Numbered from the stretch's first letter, positions 32,633-42,010 are shown. The stretch is 56,732 nt of DNA from Amycolatopsis acididurans (GCF_012328925.1 NZ_JAAXLS010000045.1:1-56732), one strand, 5' to 3'. The notes: generated by a model not told the origin, from the letters alone. Numbers and translations: made by a program.

Positions 32633-32935
32633 GTGCGCAACCGAACGACTGTGCTCAAGCGCTCCCTGTGCGCGGGCACGACGCTGCTGGCCTTACTGGC
32701 CTCGGGTACCGGCGTGGCCGGTGCGACGGAGACGGTCAACGCCGACACCGACACCTCGTTCGGTCTGCTGGGCCCGGTCGGCCTCGTCGCGGTGGTGCTG
32801 GGTGTGCTCGGCATGGCGCTGGGCGCCCTCCGCCACCGCCGCAAGGCCCAGGCCGTCGAACCGCAGCCGGCGGAACCGTCCGCCGAGGAGACCACCCGTC
32901 CCAGCCTCACGCCCTACAGGCAGCCTCCGTTCTGA
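32633..32935 (+). CDS. Small exported protein with a C-terminal membrane anchor
   Basis: The 100-residue protein has a signal peptide (about 1-33, LCAGTTLLALLASGTGVAGA), a short external part, then FGLLGPVGLVAVVLGVLGMALGALRHRRKAQ, a hydrophobic segment followed by basic residues, and an acidic/Pro-rich tail. This resembles the WGxxG-type sorting tails of actinobacterial surface proteins. GTG 32633 follows GGAGG by six bases. TTGACA at 32544-32549 and TACGGT at 32584-32589 are possible promoter parts. Confidence 0.65.
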   Translation: MRNRTTVLKRSLCAGTTLLALLASGTGVAGATETVNADTDTSFGLLGPVGLVAVVLGVLGMALGALRHRRKAQAVEPQPAEPSAEETTRPSLTPYRQPPF

Positions 32936-33003
32936 CCGCGCCGGCCGCCCGACGGGGTCGACCTGCGGCACGCGGTTCGCGCGTGGCCTGAAACAATCGG
33001 CGC

Positions 33004-34032
33004 GTGTCCGAAACTGAGCAGACTCAAGCCCGGTTGCGCGTGCTGTCCGGCATCCAGCCGACCGCCGACTCGTTCCACCTCGGTAACTACCTCGGTGCGG
33101 TGCGGCAGTGGGTGCGGTTGCAAGACACGCACGAGACCTTCTACATGATCGCCGACCTGCACGCGATCACCGTCGAGCAGGATCCGAAGGTGCTGCGGCA
33201 GCGCACGCGGGTCTCGGTGGCGCAGTTGATCGCGGCCGGCGTCGACCCGGAGCGCAGCGCCCTGTTCGTGCAGAGCCAGGTGCCCGAGCACGCGCAGTTG
33301 AACTGGGTGCTGGAATGCCTGACCGGTTTCGGCGAAGCCAGCCGGATGACGCAGTTCAAGGACAAGTCGACGCGGCACGGCAGCGACCACGCCAGCGTCG
33401 GGCTGTTCACCTACCCGATCCTGCAGGCCGCCGACATCCTGCTCTACCAGGCGAACGCGGTGCCGGTCGGCGAGGACCAGCGCCAGCACCTCGAGCTGTC
33501 GCGCAACCTCGCGCAGCGCTTCAACCACCGCTACGGCAAGACGTTCGTGGTTCCCGAGCCGCACATCGTCAAGGACACGGCGAAGATCTTCGACCTGCAG
33601 GACCCGACGGCGAAGATGAGCAAGTCCGCGTCCTCCCCGAACGGGCTCATCGAGTTGCTCGAGGACCCCAGGCGCTCGGCGAAGAAGATCCGCTCGGCGG
33701 TCACCGACACCGGTCGAGAGATCGTTTTCGACACCGAGAACAAAGCGGGCGTCTCGAATCTGCTCACGATTTACTCGGCGCTGACCGAACGGGACATTTC
33801 GGACCTCGAGTCGGCTTACGAGGGCAAGGGCTACGGCGATCTGAAAAAGGACCTCGCCGAAGTGCTCGTCGAGTTCGTCACGCCGTTCCAGGAACGGGTC
33901 CAGTCCTATTTGGGCGATATCGCCGAATTGGACAAGATCCTTGCGCGAGGCGCGGAACGGGCACGCTCGGTGGCGACGGAAACGCTTTCCGCCGTGTTCG
34001 ACCGGGTCGGTTTCCTGCCCGCCGGCCGATAA
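33004..34032 (+). CDS. trpS: Tryptophanyl-tRNA synthetase
   Basis: The 342-residue class I enzyme charges tRNA-Trp. It shows the HIGH-like FHLGNYLGAVRQW, the Trp-binding DLHAIT and ILQAADILLYQANAVPVGEDQRQHLELSRN, and the KMSKS loop in TAKMSKSASSPNG. Length is normal. GTG 33004 has no ribosome site; AACAAT at 32992-32997 ends six bases upstream, so a leaderless message is possible. Confidence 0.95.
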   Translation: MSETEQTQARLRVLSGIQPTADSFHLGNYLGAVRQWVRLQDTHETFYMIADLHAITVEQDPKVLRQRTRVSVAQLIAAGVDPERSALFVQSQVPEHAQLNWVLECLTGFGEASRMTQFKDKSTRHGSDHASVGLFTYPILQAADILLYQANAVPVGEDQRQHLELSRNLAQRFNHRYGKTFVVPEPHIVKDTAKIFDLQDPTAKMSKSASSPNGLIELLEDPRRSAKKIRSAVTDTGREIVFDTENKAGVSNLLTIYSALTERDISDLESAYEGKGYGDLKKDLAEVLVEFVTPFQERVQSYLGDIAELDKILARGAERARSVATETLSAVFDRVGFLPAGR

Positions 34033-34091
34033 ACGAGTCTTTACCGAAAAAAGGCCGGATACACATCTGATTCACAGCTGGACGAGGAATT

Positions 34092-34110
34092 TTCTCAGAC
34101 GCTTCTAAGA
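34092..34110 (+). promoter_or_regulatory. 11-bp phased direct repeat upstream of the ABC cassette
   Basis: TTCTCAGA at 34092-34099 and TTCTAAGA at 34103-34110 are spaced 11 bp apart, the pattern bound by OmpR/PhoB-type response regulators. It lies 54-72 bases before the cassette start. No regulator gene is nearby in the window. Confidence 0.4.
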
Positions 34111-34163
34111 ATGACGGGTAATGCTTTCGCCCGTCGGTTCCGTGGTGCAGAGAGAAGGTCCCC

Positions 34164-35423
34164 GTGCTGGGCAGACTCGGAAAAAAGAGAAGGTGGGCGA
34201 TCGGCGGCGTCGTAGTCGTCGTCGTTGCCGCCGCAGGCGTGACGGCCTACCTCGTGACCCAGCCGTCCGCCGCGCCCAGTTACCGCTTGGTCGCCGCGAG
34301 CACGACCACGCTGAAACAGTCCGTCTCCTCGTCCGGCACGATCGAACCGGCGCAGGAAAGCGACCTCGACTTCGGGGTGTCCGGCCAGGTCACCGCTGTC
34401 GACGTGACGGTCGGGCAGCAGGTTAGCGCCGGGCAGGCGCTCGCCACGGTGCAGTCCGCGTCGCTGTCGGCGAGCGTGGCGCAGGCACAGTCGGCGCTGG
34501 CCTCCGACCAGGCCAAGCTGTCCTCCGATCAGAGCGCGAGCGCGTCCTCGGCACAGTTCGGCGCCGATCAGGCCGCGATCACGGCCGCGCAGAACCAGCT
34601 GAACAACGCCCAGAACGCGCTCAACGAGGCCACGATGACCTCGCCGATCAACGGCACCGTCGCGGCGGTGAACCTGACCATGGGGCAACAGGTTTCGGCG
34701 GGCTCGTCCTCATCCTCGTCCTCCTCCTCGGGCTCGGGAGGTTCCTCCTCCGCGACCAGCGCATCGGGACAGGGCGGCACCAGCGCCGGGGGCGGCCAGA
34801 GCGGCAACAACAGCAACAGCTCCTCCAGTTCGAGCAGCTCCTCGACCGCGCAGATCGTGGTGATCTCGGCCGGTTCCTACATCGTCAATGCGGGCGTCGA
34901 CGACACCGAGGTCGGCCAGATCAAGACCGGCGACCAGGCCGTCATCACGCCCGACGGCTCGACCACCCCGGTCTACGGCACGGTCAGCTCGATCGCGGTC
35001 ATGCCCTCCGGCTCGTCCTCGGTGCCGAGCTACCCGGTCACGATCACCGTCACCGGCAGCCCGGCCGGCCTGTTCGCGGGTGCGGGAGCGACGGTGTCGA
35101 TCGTCGTCAAGCAGCTCACCGACGTGCTCGCGGTGCCGAGCCAGGCGGTTCACTACAGCGGCTCGCAGGCAACCGTCGACGCGATGGTGAACGGCAAGCA
35201 GACCAGTAAGCCGATCAACGTCGGGGTGTCGGTGAACGGGATGTCCCAGGTCCTCAGTGGACTGTCCGAAGGCGACCAGGTCATGGTGAGCACACCCGCG
35301 GGCGGCACCGGCGGTACGGGCGGCACCAACCGGACCGGAGGCGGCGGGCAGGGCAACCGCACCGGCGGCTTCGGCGGGCCGGGCGGCGGCGCCGGCGGTC
35401 GCTTCGGCGGGTTCGGGGGCTGA
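34164..35423 (+). CDS. HlyD/MacA-type efflux adaptor with a Ser/Gly-rich insert (adaptor 1)
   Basis: The 419-residue protein has one N-terminal membrane helix (about 10-32), a lipoyl-like half motif (DVTVGQQVSAGQALATVQ), an Ala/Gln-rich hairpin (about 95-155), a second half motif (SPINGTVAAVNLTMGQQVSAG), then a Ser/Gly/Asn run (about 178-230), a beta-barrel domain (VDDTEVGQIKTGDQAVITPDG) and a Gly-rich tail. MacA-like adaptors link MacB-type transporters to export. The start is GTG 34164 after AGAGAAGG. It leads the cassette. Confidence 0.85.
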   Translation: MLGRLGKKRRWAIGGVVVVVVAAAGVTAYLVTQPSAAPSYRLVAASTTTLKQSVSSSGTIEPAQESDLDFGVSGQVTAVDVTVGQQVSAGQALATVQSASLSASVAQAQSALASDQAKLSSDQSASASSAQFGADQAAITAAQNQLNNAQNALNEATMTSPINGTVAAVNLTMGQQVSAGSSSSSSSSSGSGGSSSATSASGQGGTSAGGGQSGNNSNSSSSSSSSSTAQIVVISAGSYIVNAGVDDTEVGQIKTGDQAVITPDGSTTPVYGTVSSIAVMPSGSSSVPSYPVTITVTGSPAGLFAGAGATVSIVVKQLTDVLAVPSQAVHYSGSQATVDAMVNGKQTSKPINVGVSVNGMSQVLSGLSEGDQVMVSTPAGGTGGTGGTNRTGGGGQGNRTGGFGGPGGGAGGRFGGFGG

Positions 35424-35425
35424 TC

Positions 35426-36118
35426 GTGCTCGAAGCGGTCATCGACATCCGGGACGTGCGCAAGGTGTACTCGACCGGTGTGGTCGAGGTCGAGGCGCTG
35501 CGCGGCGTCTCGCTGCTCGTGGAAACGGGCGAGTACGTGGCGATCATGGGCCCGTCCGGCTCGGGCAAATCGACCCTCATGCACATCCTCGGTTGCCTCG
35601 ACGTGCTCAGCACGGGCAGTTACGCGCTCGCGGGTGAGGACGTCAGCAACCTGTCCGAAATGGACCTGGCGGCGATCCGCAACCGGCGGATCGGCTTCGT
35701 GTTCCAGCAGTTCAACCTCCTGCCGGGGCTCTCGGCGTGGCGGAACGTCGAACTGCCGCTGTGTTACGCGGGGGTGCGGCGGGCCGAACGCAAGGCCCGC
35801 GCCATCGAACTGCTCGAACGCGTCGGGCTCGGCGACCGGGTCGAGCACCGGCCCAACGAGCTTTCCGGCGGTCAGCAGTCCCGCGTGGCACTGGCCCGCG
35901 CGCTGGTCAACCGGCCTTCGCTGGTGCTGGCCGACGAGCCGACCGGTGCGCTGGACTCGACGGCGACCGCCGACGTGCTGTCGGTGTTCGCCGAACTTCA
36001 CCAGGCCGGCCACACCATCGTGCTGATCACGCACGAAGAGGACGTGGCCGCGCGCGCCGAACGCGTCGTGCGCCTGCGGGACGGGCTCATCGAGTCGGAT
36101 ACGGCGGTGCTGGCATGA
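35426..36118 (+). CDS. MacB/LolD-type ABC transporter ATPase
   Basis: The 230-residue ATPase carries Walker A GPSGSGKST, Q-loop FVFQQFNLLPGLS, signature LSGGQQSRVALARAL, Walker B LVLADEPTGALD and the switch His in LITHEED. This is the MacB/LolD/FtsE branch. GTG 35426 lies two bases after the adaptor stop and the ATGA overlap with the permease indicates coupling. Confidence 0.93.
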   Translation: MLEAVIDIRDVRKVYSTGVVEVEALRGVSLLVETGEYVAIMGPSGSGKSTLMHILGCLDVLSTGSYALAGEDVSNLSEMDLAAIRNRRIGFVFQQFNLLPGLSAWRNVELPLCYAGVRRAERKARAIELLERVGLGDRVEHRPNELSGGQQSRVALARALVNRPSLVLADEPTGALDSTATADVLSVFAELHQAGHTIVLITHEEDVAARAERVVRLRDGLIESDTAVLA

Positions 36119-37347
36119 GCTGGCTGGAGACGTTCCGCACGAGCCTCGAGGCGATTCGCGGGCACCGCCTGCGATCCGGGCTGACCATGCTCGGCATCCT
36201 GATCGGGATCGCCGCGGTGATCCTCACCGTCGGCCTCGGCGAGGGCGCGCAGGCGCAGGTCGCGTCGGCGATCAACTCGCTCGGTACGAACCTGCTGGTC
36301 GTGTCGCCGGGCAGTTCGACGAGCACCACCGGCGTGCGCGGCGGCAGCGGTTCGGCGACCACGCTCACCGCGCACGACGCCTCGGCGCTGTCCGCGCCCG
36401 GGGTCGCGCCGGACATCGCGGCCGTCGCACCGACCACGAGCCGCAGCACCTCGCTCGCGGTCGGCTCGAACACCTGGACCACCAGCGTCGTCGGCACAAC
36501 GCCGCCGTGGCTGTCGGTGCGCGCCAGGACCCTGGACCAGGGCCGGTTCCTCACCGATGCCGACGAAACGAGCGAGGCGGCGGTCGTGGTGCTCGGCCCG
36601 ACCACCGCGGAGGAACTGTTCGGCAGTACCAACGCCGTCGGCCGCACGGTGACGATCGGCAACACACCGTTCAGCGTCGTCGGCGTGCTCACCTCCGCGG
36701 GCACCTCCGCCGCGCAGAACCAGGACGACCAGGCCGTCGTGCCACTGTCCACCGCCGCCGACCGGCTCATCGGAGGCGCGACCCGCACGAGCGTCCAGTC
36801 GATCTACCTGGAAGCGTCCACATCGGACACGCTGTCCGCGGCGTACCAGGAGGCGAACCAGGAACTGCTGGCACTGCACCACATCACGAACCCGACTGCG
36901 GCCGATTTCACCATCGCCAGCCAGGAATCGCTGCTGAACACGGCCAGTTCGGTCAGCCAGACGCTGACCCTGCTGCTCGGTGGCGTCGCCGCGATCTCGT
37001 TGCTGGTGGGCGGAATCGGCGTCATGAACATCATGCTCGTGTCGGTCACCGAGCGGATCAGGGAGATCGGGCTGCGCAAGGCGGTCGGTGCGAGCCCGGT
37101 CGTGATCCGGCGGCAGTTCATGGTCGAGGCATCGGTGCTCGGCCTGGCCGGCGGCTTGCTCGGCGCGCTGCTCGGCATCGTCGGCGCACTCGTGCTGCCG
37201 CATCTGATCGGCATCCAGATAGCCATTTCCCCGTGGGCCACCGTGGTCGCGATCCTCACCGCGATCGCCATCGGCCTGGTCTTCGGGGTCTACCCCGCGA
37301 GCAGGGCCGCGCGGCTCGCTCCCATCGACGCGTTGCGAAACGAGTAG
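36115..37347 (+). CDS. MacB-type ABC transporter permease
   Basis: The 410-residue permease has one N-terminal membrane helix (GLTMLGILIGIAAVILTVGLG), a large external MacB-PCD domain (about 50-275) and three C-terminal helices typical of FtsX/MacB, with GGIGVMNIMLVSVTERIREIGLRKAVGAS and GVYPASRAARLAPIDALRNE. With the ATPase it forms a half-transporter dimer. Such mechanotransmission systems export peptides, lipoproteins or drugs; substrate is unknown. Confidence 0.92.
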   Translation: MSWLETFRTSLEAIRGHRLRSGLTMLGILIGIAAVILTVGLGEGAQAQVASAINSLGTNLLVVSPGSSTSTTGVRGGSGSATTLTAHDASALSAPGVAPDIAAVAPTTSRSTSLAVGSNTWTTSVVGTTPPWLSVRARTLDQGRFLTDADETSEAAVVVLGPTTAEELFGSTNAVGRTVTIGNTPFSVVGVLTSAGTSAAQNQDDQAVVPLSTAADRLIGGATRTSVQSIYLEASTSDTLSAAYQEANQELLALHHITNPTAADFTIASQESLLNTASSVSQTLTLLLGGVAAISLLVGGIGVMNIMLVSVTERIREIGLRKAVGASPVVIRRQFMVEASVLGLAGGLLGALLGIVGALVLPHLIGIQIAISPWATVVAILTAIAIGLVFGVYPASRAARLAPIDALRNE

Positions 37348-37355
37348 GAGAAATC

Positions 37356-38135
37356 ATGTTCCGACGCCTTGTGCCTGCCGTGATCGGCGGCGCGCTCGTG
37401 CTGCTCGTGGCAGCGTGTGGCTCTTCGTCCGGCACTCCCACCGCGGCGGCCCCGACCAGTGCGGCACAGCCCTCGGCCGGCCGCGGGGGCGGCCCGGCAG
37501 CCTCCGGCACCGTCGCGGCGCTCGCCCAGTCGAGCCTCGAATTGCAGAACGCGAGCTCCGGCCAGGTCACCGTGAACTACTCCGGCGACACGACGTTCAC
37601 CAACCGGGTCGCGGCCGCGCTGGCCGACGTGACCACCGGATCGTGCGTCGTGGTCACCGGCACGGGCACGCCGGTCGCCGCCAAGACCGTGGAGATCAGC
37701 GCGGCGACGGCAGGCGGCTGCACCGCCGGATTCGGCGGCGGACCCGGCGGGATGCGGCCGCAGAACGGCACCGGCAGCCGCGCGCCGCGGCCGTCGGGAA
37801 CCAACGGCAACAACCCGGCGGGTGGCGGGCGCGCATTCGGCACGGTGACCGCCGTGAGCCCGACCGGATTCACCGTGCGGCAGGACAACCGCCAGACCGG
37901 CGCCACCACCGACGTGCAGGTCTCGGTGGACTCCTCGACCACGTACACGAAGTCGGAAGCGGCGAACTCGTCGGCGCTGAAGGTGGGCGAGTGCGTGGCG
38001 GCCACCGGGCAGACCGACGACACCGGCGCGGTCACCGCGAAGACGATCGTGATCAGCCAGGCCGGTCCGAACGGATGCGGAACCGGACGCCAGCGCAACG
38101 GCGGCCCGAACGCGGGCGGGGGCACGAATGGCTAA
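37356..38135 (+). CDS. Lipoprotein with two DUF5666 domains
   Basis: The 259-residue protein has a lipobox (LLVAAC, Cys 21) and two DUF5666-like beta domains: one at about 50-120 (SGTVAALAQSSLELQNASSG, TTGSCVVVTGTG) and one at about 160-235 (GTVTAVSPTGFTVRQDN, LKVGECVAATGQTDDTGAVTAKTI), separated by a Gly/Asn/Pro linker. DUF5666 has an OB-like fold of unknown role. It sits between the permease and the second adaptor, so it probably acts with the transporter on the outer face. Confidence 0.82.
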   Translation: MFRRLVPAVIGGALVLLVAACGSSSGTPTAAAPTSAAQPSAGRGGGPAASGTVAALAQSSLELQNASSGQVTVNYSGDTTFTNRVAAALADVTTGSCVVVTGTGTPVAAKTVEISAATAGGCTAGFGGGPGGMRPQNGTGSRAPRPSGTNGNNPAGGGRAFGTVTAVSPTGFTVRQDNRQTGATTDVQVSVDSSTTYTKSEAANSSALKVGECVAATGQTDDTGAVTAKTIVISQAGPNGCGTGRQRNGGPNAGGGTNG

Positions 38136-39693
38136 GCGCGCCATCGCCATCGCCATCGCCGGTGCGGTCGTGGTCGTCGCGGGCGGGGTCGTCTTCTGGA
38201 CGACGTCGGCGTCCAGCTCACCCGGTTACCGCACGGCGGTCGCCGGGCCGGCCCCGGTGACCGCGACGCTCGACACGGCGGGCACGATCCAGGCCGTCAC
38301 GCAGGCGGCACTGTCGTTCCCGACCAGCGGCCTGGTCTCCGCGGTCGACGTCGCGGCGGGACAACAGGTCACGGCGGGACAGCCGCTGGCACAGCTGGAC
38401 ACCACGTCGCTGGCCGGGCAGGTCGCCTCCGCACAGTCCACTTTGGCCACCGCACAGGCGAGGCTGGCGGCCGACCAGAGCGGGCAGAGCACGGCGGCGA
38501 GCAGCCGTGCCACGCCCGCGGTGTATCTGATGTCGGCGTCGGCGCCCTCGGATCTCAAATCGCAGCAGGACGCCGTGACCTCCGCGCAGCATCAGGTGGA
38601 CGAGGACCTCACGGCCGCGTCGGCCGCGGTTTCGGCGCAGCAGAAGGCGTGCCAGCCGGTGATGGACGCGAAACAGCCGAGCGACCAGAACACCGTCGAC
38701 GCGTGCACCTCGGCGATCCAGCAGGCGCAAAACGCCCAGCACACCACCGCCGTCGACGAACAGAAACTCGCCGACGCCGAGAACACGTTGTCGGCGACGC
38801 TGGCCGCGAACGCCGCGGCGAGCAAACCCGTCGAGCCCACCCCGAGCACCCCGGCACCGAGCACCCGCACGCCCAGCGCGCAGACGCCGAGCACGAAGGC
38901 GCCCAGCAACTCGGCGCCGAGCGGGGGCTCGTCCAAGAGTTCGGGCGGGAGCCAGTCCTCCCCGGGAACGAGCGGCAGCACGAAGACCAGCACCCCGGCC
39001 TCGGCGGAGCAACTCGCCGCCGACCAGGCCGCGATCGACGCCGCCAACGCGCAGATCGCGGTGGCACAACAAAATCTCGCGGCGGCCACACTGGTCAGCC
39101 CGATCACCGGCACGGTCGGCGAGGTCGGGTTCAGCGCGGGCAAGAACGCCTCGAACCAGCAGCACATCGTCGTGTTCGGGCCCGGCGCGAACCAGGTCAG
39201 TACGGCGGTCAGCGACACGCAGGCCGGGCAGATCAAACCGGGGCAGCGGGTGAGCGTGACCCCGGACGGCAGCGGCAAGCCCATCGACGGGCAGGTCGTG
39301 TCGATCGGGTTGCTGTCGAGCACGACCTCCTCGGGATCGCCCAGCTATCCGGTGACGGTGTCGTTGCCCGCCAGTACGGAACTGCACCAGGGCGCGACGG
39401 CCGCGGTGTCGATCATCACGAACACGGCGAACGCGGCCGTCACGGTGCCCACCTCGGCGGTGCACCTCGTCGGCGGCGGCGCCTTCGTGGAAACGCTTTC
39501 CGGCGGCGCGACGAGCGAGCGGCGGGTCACCCTCGGCGTGGTCGGAGCGTCGACCACCGAGGTCACCTCCGGGCTCAAGGCGGGCGACGAGGTGGTGCTG
39601 GCCGATCTGAGCCAGGCGTTGCCGACGTCGAACACCAACGCCCGCGGCTTGGTCGGCGGAGGTGGTGGCGGCGCGGTGCGGCGCGGCGGCTGA
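38128..39693 (+). CDS. HlyD/MacA-type efflux adaptor with a Ser/Pro/Thr-rich insert (adaptor 2)
   Basis: The 521-residue protein has an N-terminal helix (about 4-25), a lipoyl half motif (DVAAGQQVTAGQPLAQLDT), a long helical hairpin (about 85-225), a low-complexity insert with PSTPAPSTRTPSAQTPS-type repeats (about 230-290), the closing half motif (SPITGTVGEVGFSAGKN), a beta-barrel and a membrane-proximal domain. It overlaps the lipoprotein gene by eight bases, so one cassette encodes two adaptors. They may form a mixed assembly. Confidence 0.82.
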   Translation: MAKRAIAIAIAGAVVVVAGGVVFWTTSASSSPGYRTAVAGPAPVTATLDTAGTIQAVTQAALSFPTSGLVSAVDVAAGQQVTAGQPLAQLDTTSLAGQVASAQSTLATAQARLAADQSGQSTAASSRATPAVYLMSASAPSDLKSQQDAVTSAQHQVDEDLTAASAAVSAQQKACQPVMDAKQPSDQNTVDACTSAIQQAQNAQHTTAVDEQKLADAENTLSATLAANAAASKPVEPTPSTPAPSTRTPSAQTPSTKAPSNSAPSGGSSKSSGGSQSSPGTSGSTKTSTPASAEQLAADQAAIDAANAQIAVAQQNLAAATLVSPITGTVGEVGFSAGKNASNQQHIVVFGPGANQVSTAVSDTQAGQIKPGQRVSVTPDGSGKPIDGQVVSIGLLSSTTSSGSPSYPVTVSLPASTELHQGATAAVSIITNTANAAVTVPTSAVHLVGGGAFVETLSGGATSERRVTLGVVGASTTEVTSGLKAGDEVVLADLSQALPTSNTNARGLVGGGGGGAVRRGG

Positions 39694-39739
39694 GCCAACC
39701 GTCCACTGTGGTCGAATTGCGGGCCGGGCCGGAGCTGGT

Positions 39740-39745
39740 TAACGT
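39740..39745 (+). promoter_or_regulatory. -10 box of a leaderless promoter (YihY gene)
   Basis: TAACGT ends six bases before GTG 39752 and no ribosome site is present. Confidence 0.45.
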
Positions 39746-39751
39746 CCGTAT

Positions 39752-40753
39752 GTGGCGGAGAAGGAAAAGCTCGTCCCCAGGTTGCGCAGGAAATACCCGT
39801 GGCTCGACCACGTGATCAGAGCGAACGAGGCCTTCGGGGAGCGCTACGGCAACCACTACGCCGCCGCGATCACCTACTTCAGCGTGCTGTCGTTGTTCCC
39901 GCTGCTGATGGTCGGTTTCTCGGTCGTCGGGTTCGTGCTGGCGGGCAACCAGGCCGCGCTCGACAAGCTGAGCCAGGGCATTCTCTCGTCCGCTCCGCCC
40001 GGGCTCGGCGGGCTGTTCAACCAGCTGGTCACGGCGGCGCTCGCGTCCAGGGGCGCCACCGGGATCATCGGGCTGCTGCTGGCGCTGTACTCGGGGCTCG
40101 GCTGGATGACCAACCTCCGCGACGCGCTCACCGCGCAGTGGGGGCAGGAGAAGAAGAAGCTTCCGCTGGTGAGTACCACGATCAAGGACCTGCTCTCGCT
40201 CGCCGGGCTCGGGGCGGCGCTGCTGGTGTCCTTCGGGCTGACCGCGGTCGGCGGCGGCGTCGGGAAGTGGCTGCTGGAGCAGATCGGGCTCGCCAACCAG
40301 GGCTGGGCGTTGTTCCTGCTCCGGGTGGCGACGATCGTGCTGGGGCTGCTGGCCAACATGCTGGTGTTCCTGTGGGTGCTGGCCAGGTTGCCGAGGGAGC
40401 GGGTCACCGTGCGCAGCGCGGTGCGTGGCGCGCTCATCGCCGCGATCGGGTTCGAGGTGCTCAAGCAGGTCGCGTCGGTGTACCTGGCGAGCGTCACCAG
40501 CTCGCCCAGCGGCGCGATCTTCGGGCCCATCATCGGTCTGCTGGTGTTCGCGAACCTGGTTTCCCGGTTCCTGCTGTTCGTCACGGCGTGGACGGCCACC
40601 GCGCGCGAGAACATCGTCCGGGTCGTCGAACCGCCGCCGCCCGCGGTGATCAGTCCCGTGGTCCAGGTGCGGCGCGGCCCCGGTGCGGGTTCGGTCGCGG
40701 GGGCCTTCGGGCTCGGCGCGATGCTCGCCTGGATGGGGCGGCGCAGGTCCTAG
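39752..40753 (+). CDS. YihY/BrkB-family membrane protein
   Basis: The 333-residue protein has about six transmembrane segments. The family pattern is present: HYAAAITYFSVLSLFPLLMVG at the first helix, GWMTNLRDALTAQWG, and GAIFGPIIGLLVFANLVSRFLLFVTAW near the end. Function is unproven; the old RNase BN label is not supported. The GTG start has a leaderless promoter. It converges with the carboxypeptidase gene. Confidence 0.9.
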   Translation: MAEKEKLVPRLRRKYPWLDHVIRANEAFGERYGNHYAAAITYFSVLSLFPLLMVGFSVVGFVLAGNQAALDKLSQGILSSAPPGLGGLFNQLVTAALASRGATGIIGLLLALYSGLGWMTNLRDALTAQWGQEKKKLPLVSTTIKDLLSLAGLGAALLVSFGLTAVGGGVGKWLLEQIGLANQGWALFLLRVATIVLGLLANMLVFLWVLARLPRERVTVRSAVRGALIAAIGFEVLKQVASVYLASVTSSPSGAIFGPIIGLLVFANLVSRFLLFVTAWTATARENIVRVVEPPPPAVISPVVQVRRGPGAGSVAGAFGLGAMLAWMGRRRS

Positions 40754-40780
40754 CTCGGACGTCGGGCGCGGCGCCGCACC

Positions 40781-42010
40781 CTAGTGGCGGGCGGTGGCGC
40801 GCCGGTGGTGCACGACGAACCCGGCGATGATCAGCAACGCCACCACGAGCGTGATGATCCAGCCGGTCACGCCGAACTCGTCGTGGGTGCTCGTGCTCGT
40901 GCCGGAATCCGACTGCGCGGCCACCGGCTGGGTGCCGTCGGACGAGGTGCTCTCGGTGGCGCTCGGCCGCACCAGTTCGCCGACCGGCGCCGCGCCGGCC
41001 TTCGCCAGGCCGAAGCCGTAGTCCAGCAGCTGCGCGGCCTGGTTGACCACGAGCGTCGGACGCTGTTCGGCGCGCACCATCACCACCGCGAGCCGCTTGC
41101 CGTCCTTCTCGGCGCCGCCCACGTAGGTGTGCCGCGCGTCGTCGGTGAACCCGGTCTTGCCGCCGAGAAAGCCCGGGTACACGCCGAGCAGTTTGTTGTC
41201 GTTGACGATCGAGAACGGCGGTTTGCCCAGCTGGGCGGGGAACTGGAAGCCCTTCGTGGCGACGGCGCCGGCGAACTCCGGCTGGTTCATCGCCGCGTGG
41301 AAGATCAGGCTCAAATCGTAGGCCGAGGTCGACATGCCCGGCCCGTCCAGCCCGGACGGCGTCGCGGCGCGCGTGTCCATCGCGCCCAGCGACACGGCCT
41401 TGGCGTTCATCTTCCGCAGCGTCGCGGGCACTCCGCCGAGCCTCGTCGCCAGCGCGTGCGCGACGTCGTTGCCCGAATGCATGAGCAGGCCGTGGATCAG
41501 CTGGTCGACCGTGTACGACCCGCCCGCGACCAGGCCGACACAGGTGCACTCCTGCTTCGCGTCCTCGTCCGTCGCGACCACGACGTCGGTGGGCTTGAGC
41601 TCGTCCAGTGCGACCAGCGCCAGCAGGGTCTTGATCAGCGACGCGGGCCGTTCACGCGCGTGCGGGTTCTTGGCCGCGACCACGGCGCCGCTGTCGAGGT
41701 CCTGGACGACCCAGGAGGCCGCCGTGGTCTCCGGCGGGGCCGCGGCGCCGGACGGGAACACGGCTGCGCACTCGCCCATCCTGGCGCCGCCGATGGGCTG
41801 CGCGGGCACCGGCAGGGCGGCGGGCACGGCCTGGCCGGGCGCCGGTCGTTCGGACGTGTCCACCGGCGGCGGCGGGGCCTGTTGATCAGGACAGGTCTGG
41901 ACCGCTTGTGCCTGCGGTGTGCCCAGCAGAAAACCGGACAACAGGGCGACAACGACTCCCAGCGCCCATCGCGGGCTCAACCTGCGCACCAGGCGAGCGT
42001 AGAACACCAC
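40781..42010 (-). CDS. D-alanyl-D-alanine carboxypeptidase, S11 family (DacB/PBP5-like)
   Basis: The 409-residue enzyme trims peptidoglycan stem peptides outside the membrane. It has an N-terminal signal sequence (about 12-36), a Pro-rich stretch, then the three active-site motifs SLIK (124-127), SGN (179-181) and KTG (285-287). A C-terminal membrane anchor (about 380-400) follows a Ser/Thr-rich spacer. The GTG at 42010 is the start. It is divergent from the SCO4848-type gene. Confidence 0.92.
   Translation of the reverse strand: MVFYARLVRRLSPRWALGVVVALLSGFLLGTPQAQAVQTCPDQQAPPPPVDTSERPAPGQAVPAALPVPAQPIGGARMGECAAVFPSGAAAPPETTAASWVVQDLDSGAVVAAKNPHARERPASLIKTLLALVALDELKPTDVVVATDEDAKQECTCVGLVAGGSYTVDQLIHGLLMHSGNDVAHALATRLGGVPATLRKMNAKAVSLGAMDTRAATPSGLDGPGMSTSAYDLSLIFHAAMNQPEFAGAVATKGFQFPAQLGKPPFSIVNDNKLLGVYPGFLGGKTGFTDDARHTYVGGAEKDGKRLAVVMVRAEQRPTLVVNQAAQLLDYGFGLAKAGAAPVGELVRPSATESTSSDGTQPVAAQSDSGTSTSTHDEFGVTGWIITLVVALLIIAGFVVHHRRATARH

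Noticed and set aside
34737..34860. Ser-rich tract in adaptor 1 as a frameshift or assembly artefact
   Set aside because: The frame continues into a normal adaptor barrel domain and adaptor 2 has a similar insert.
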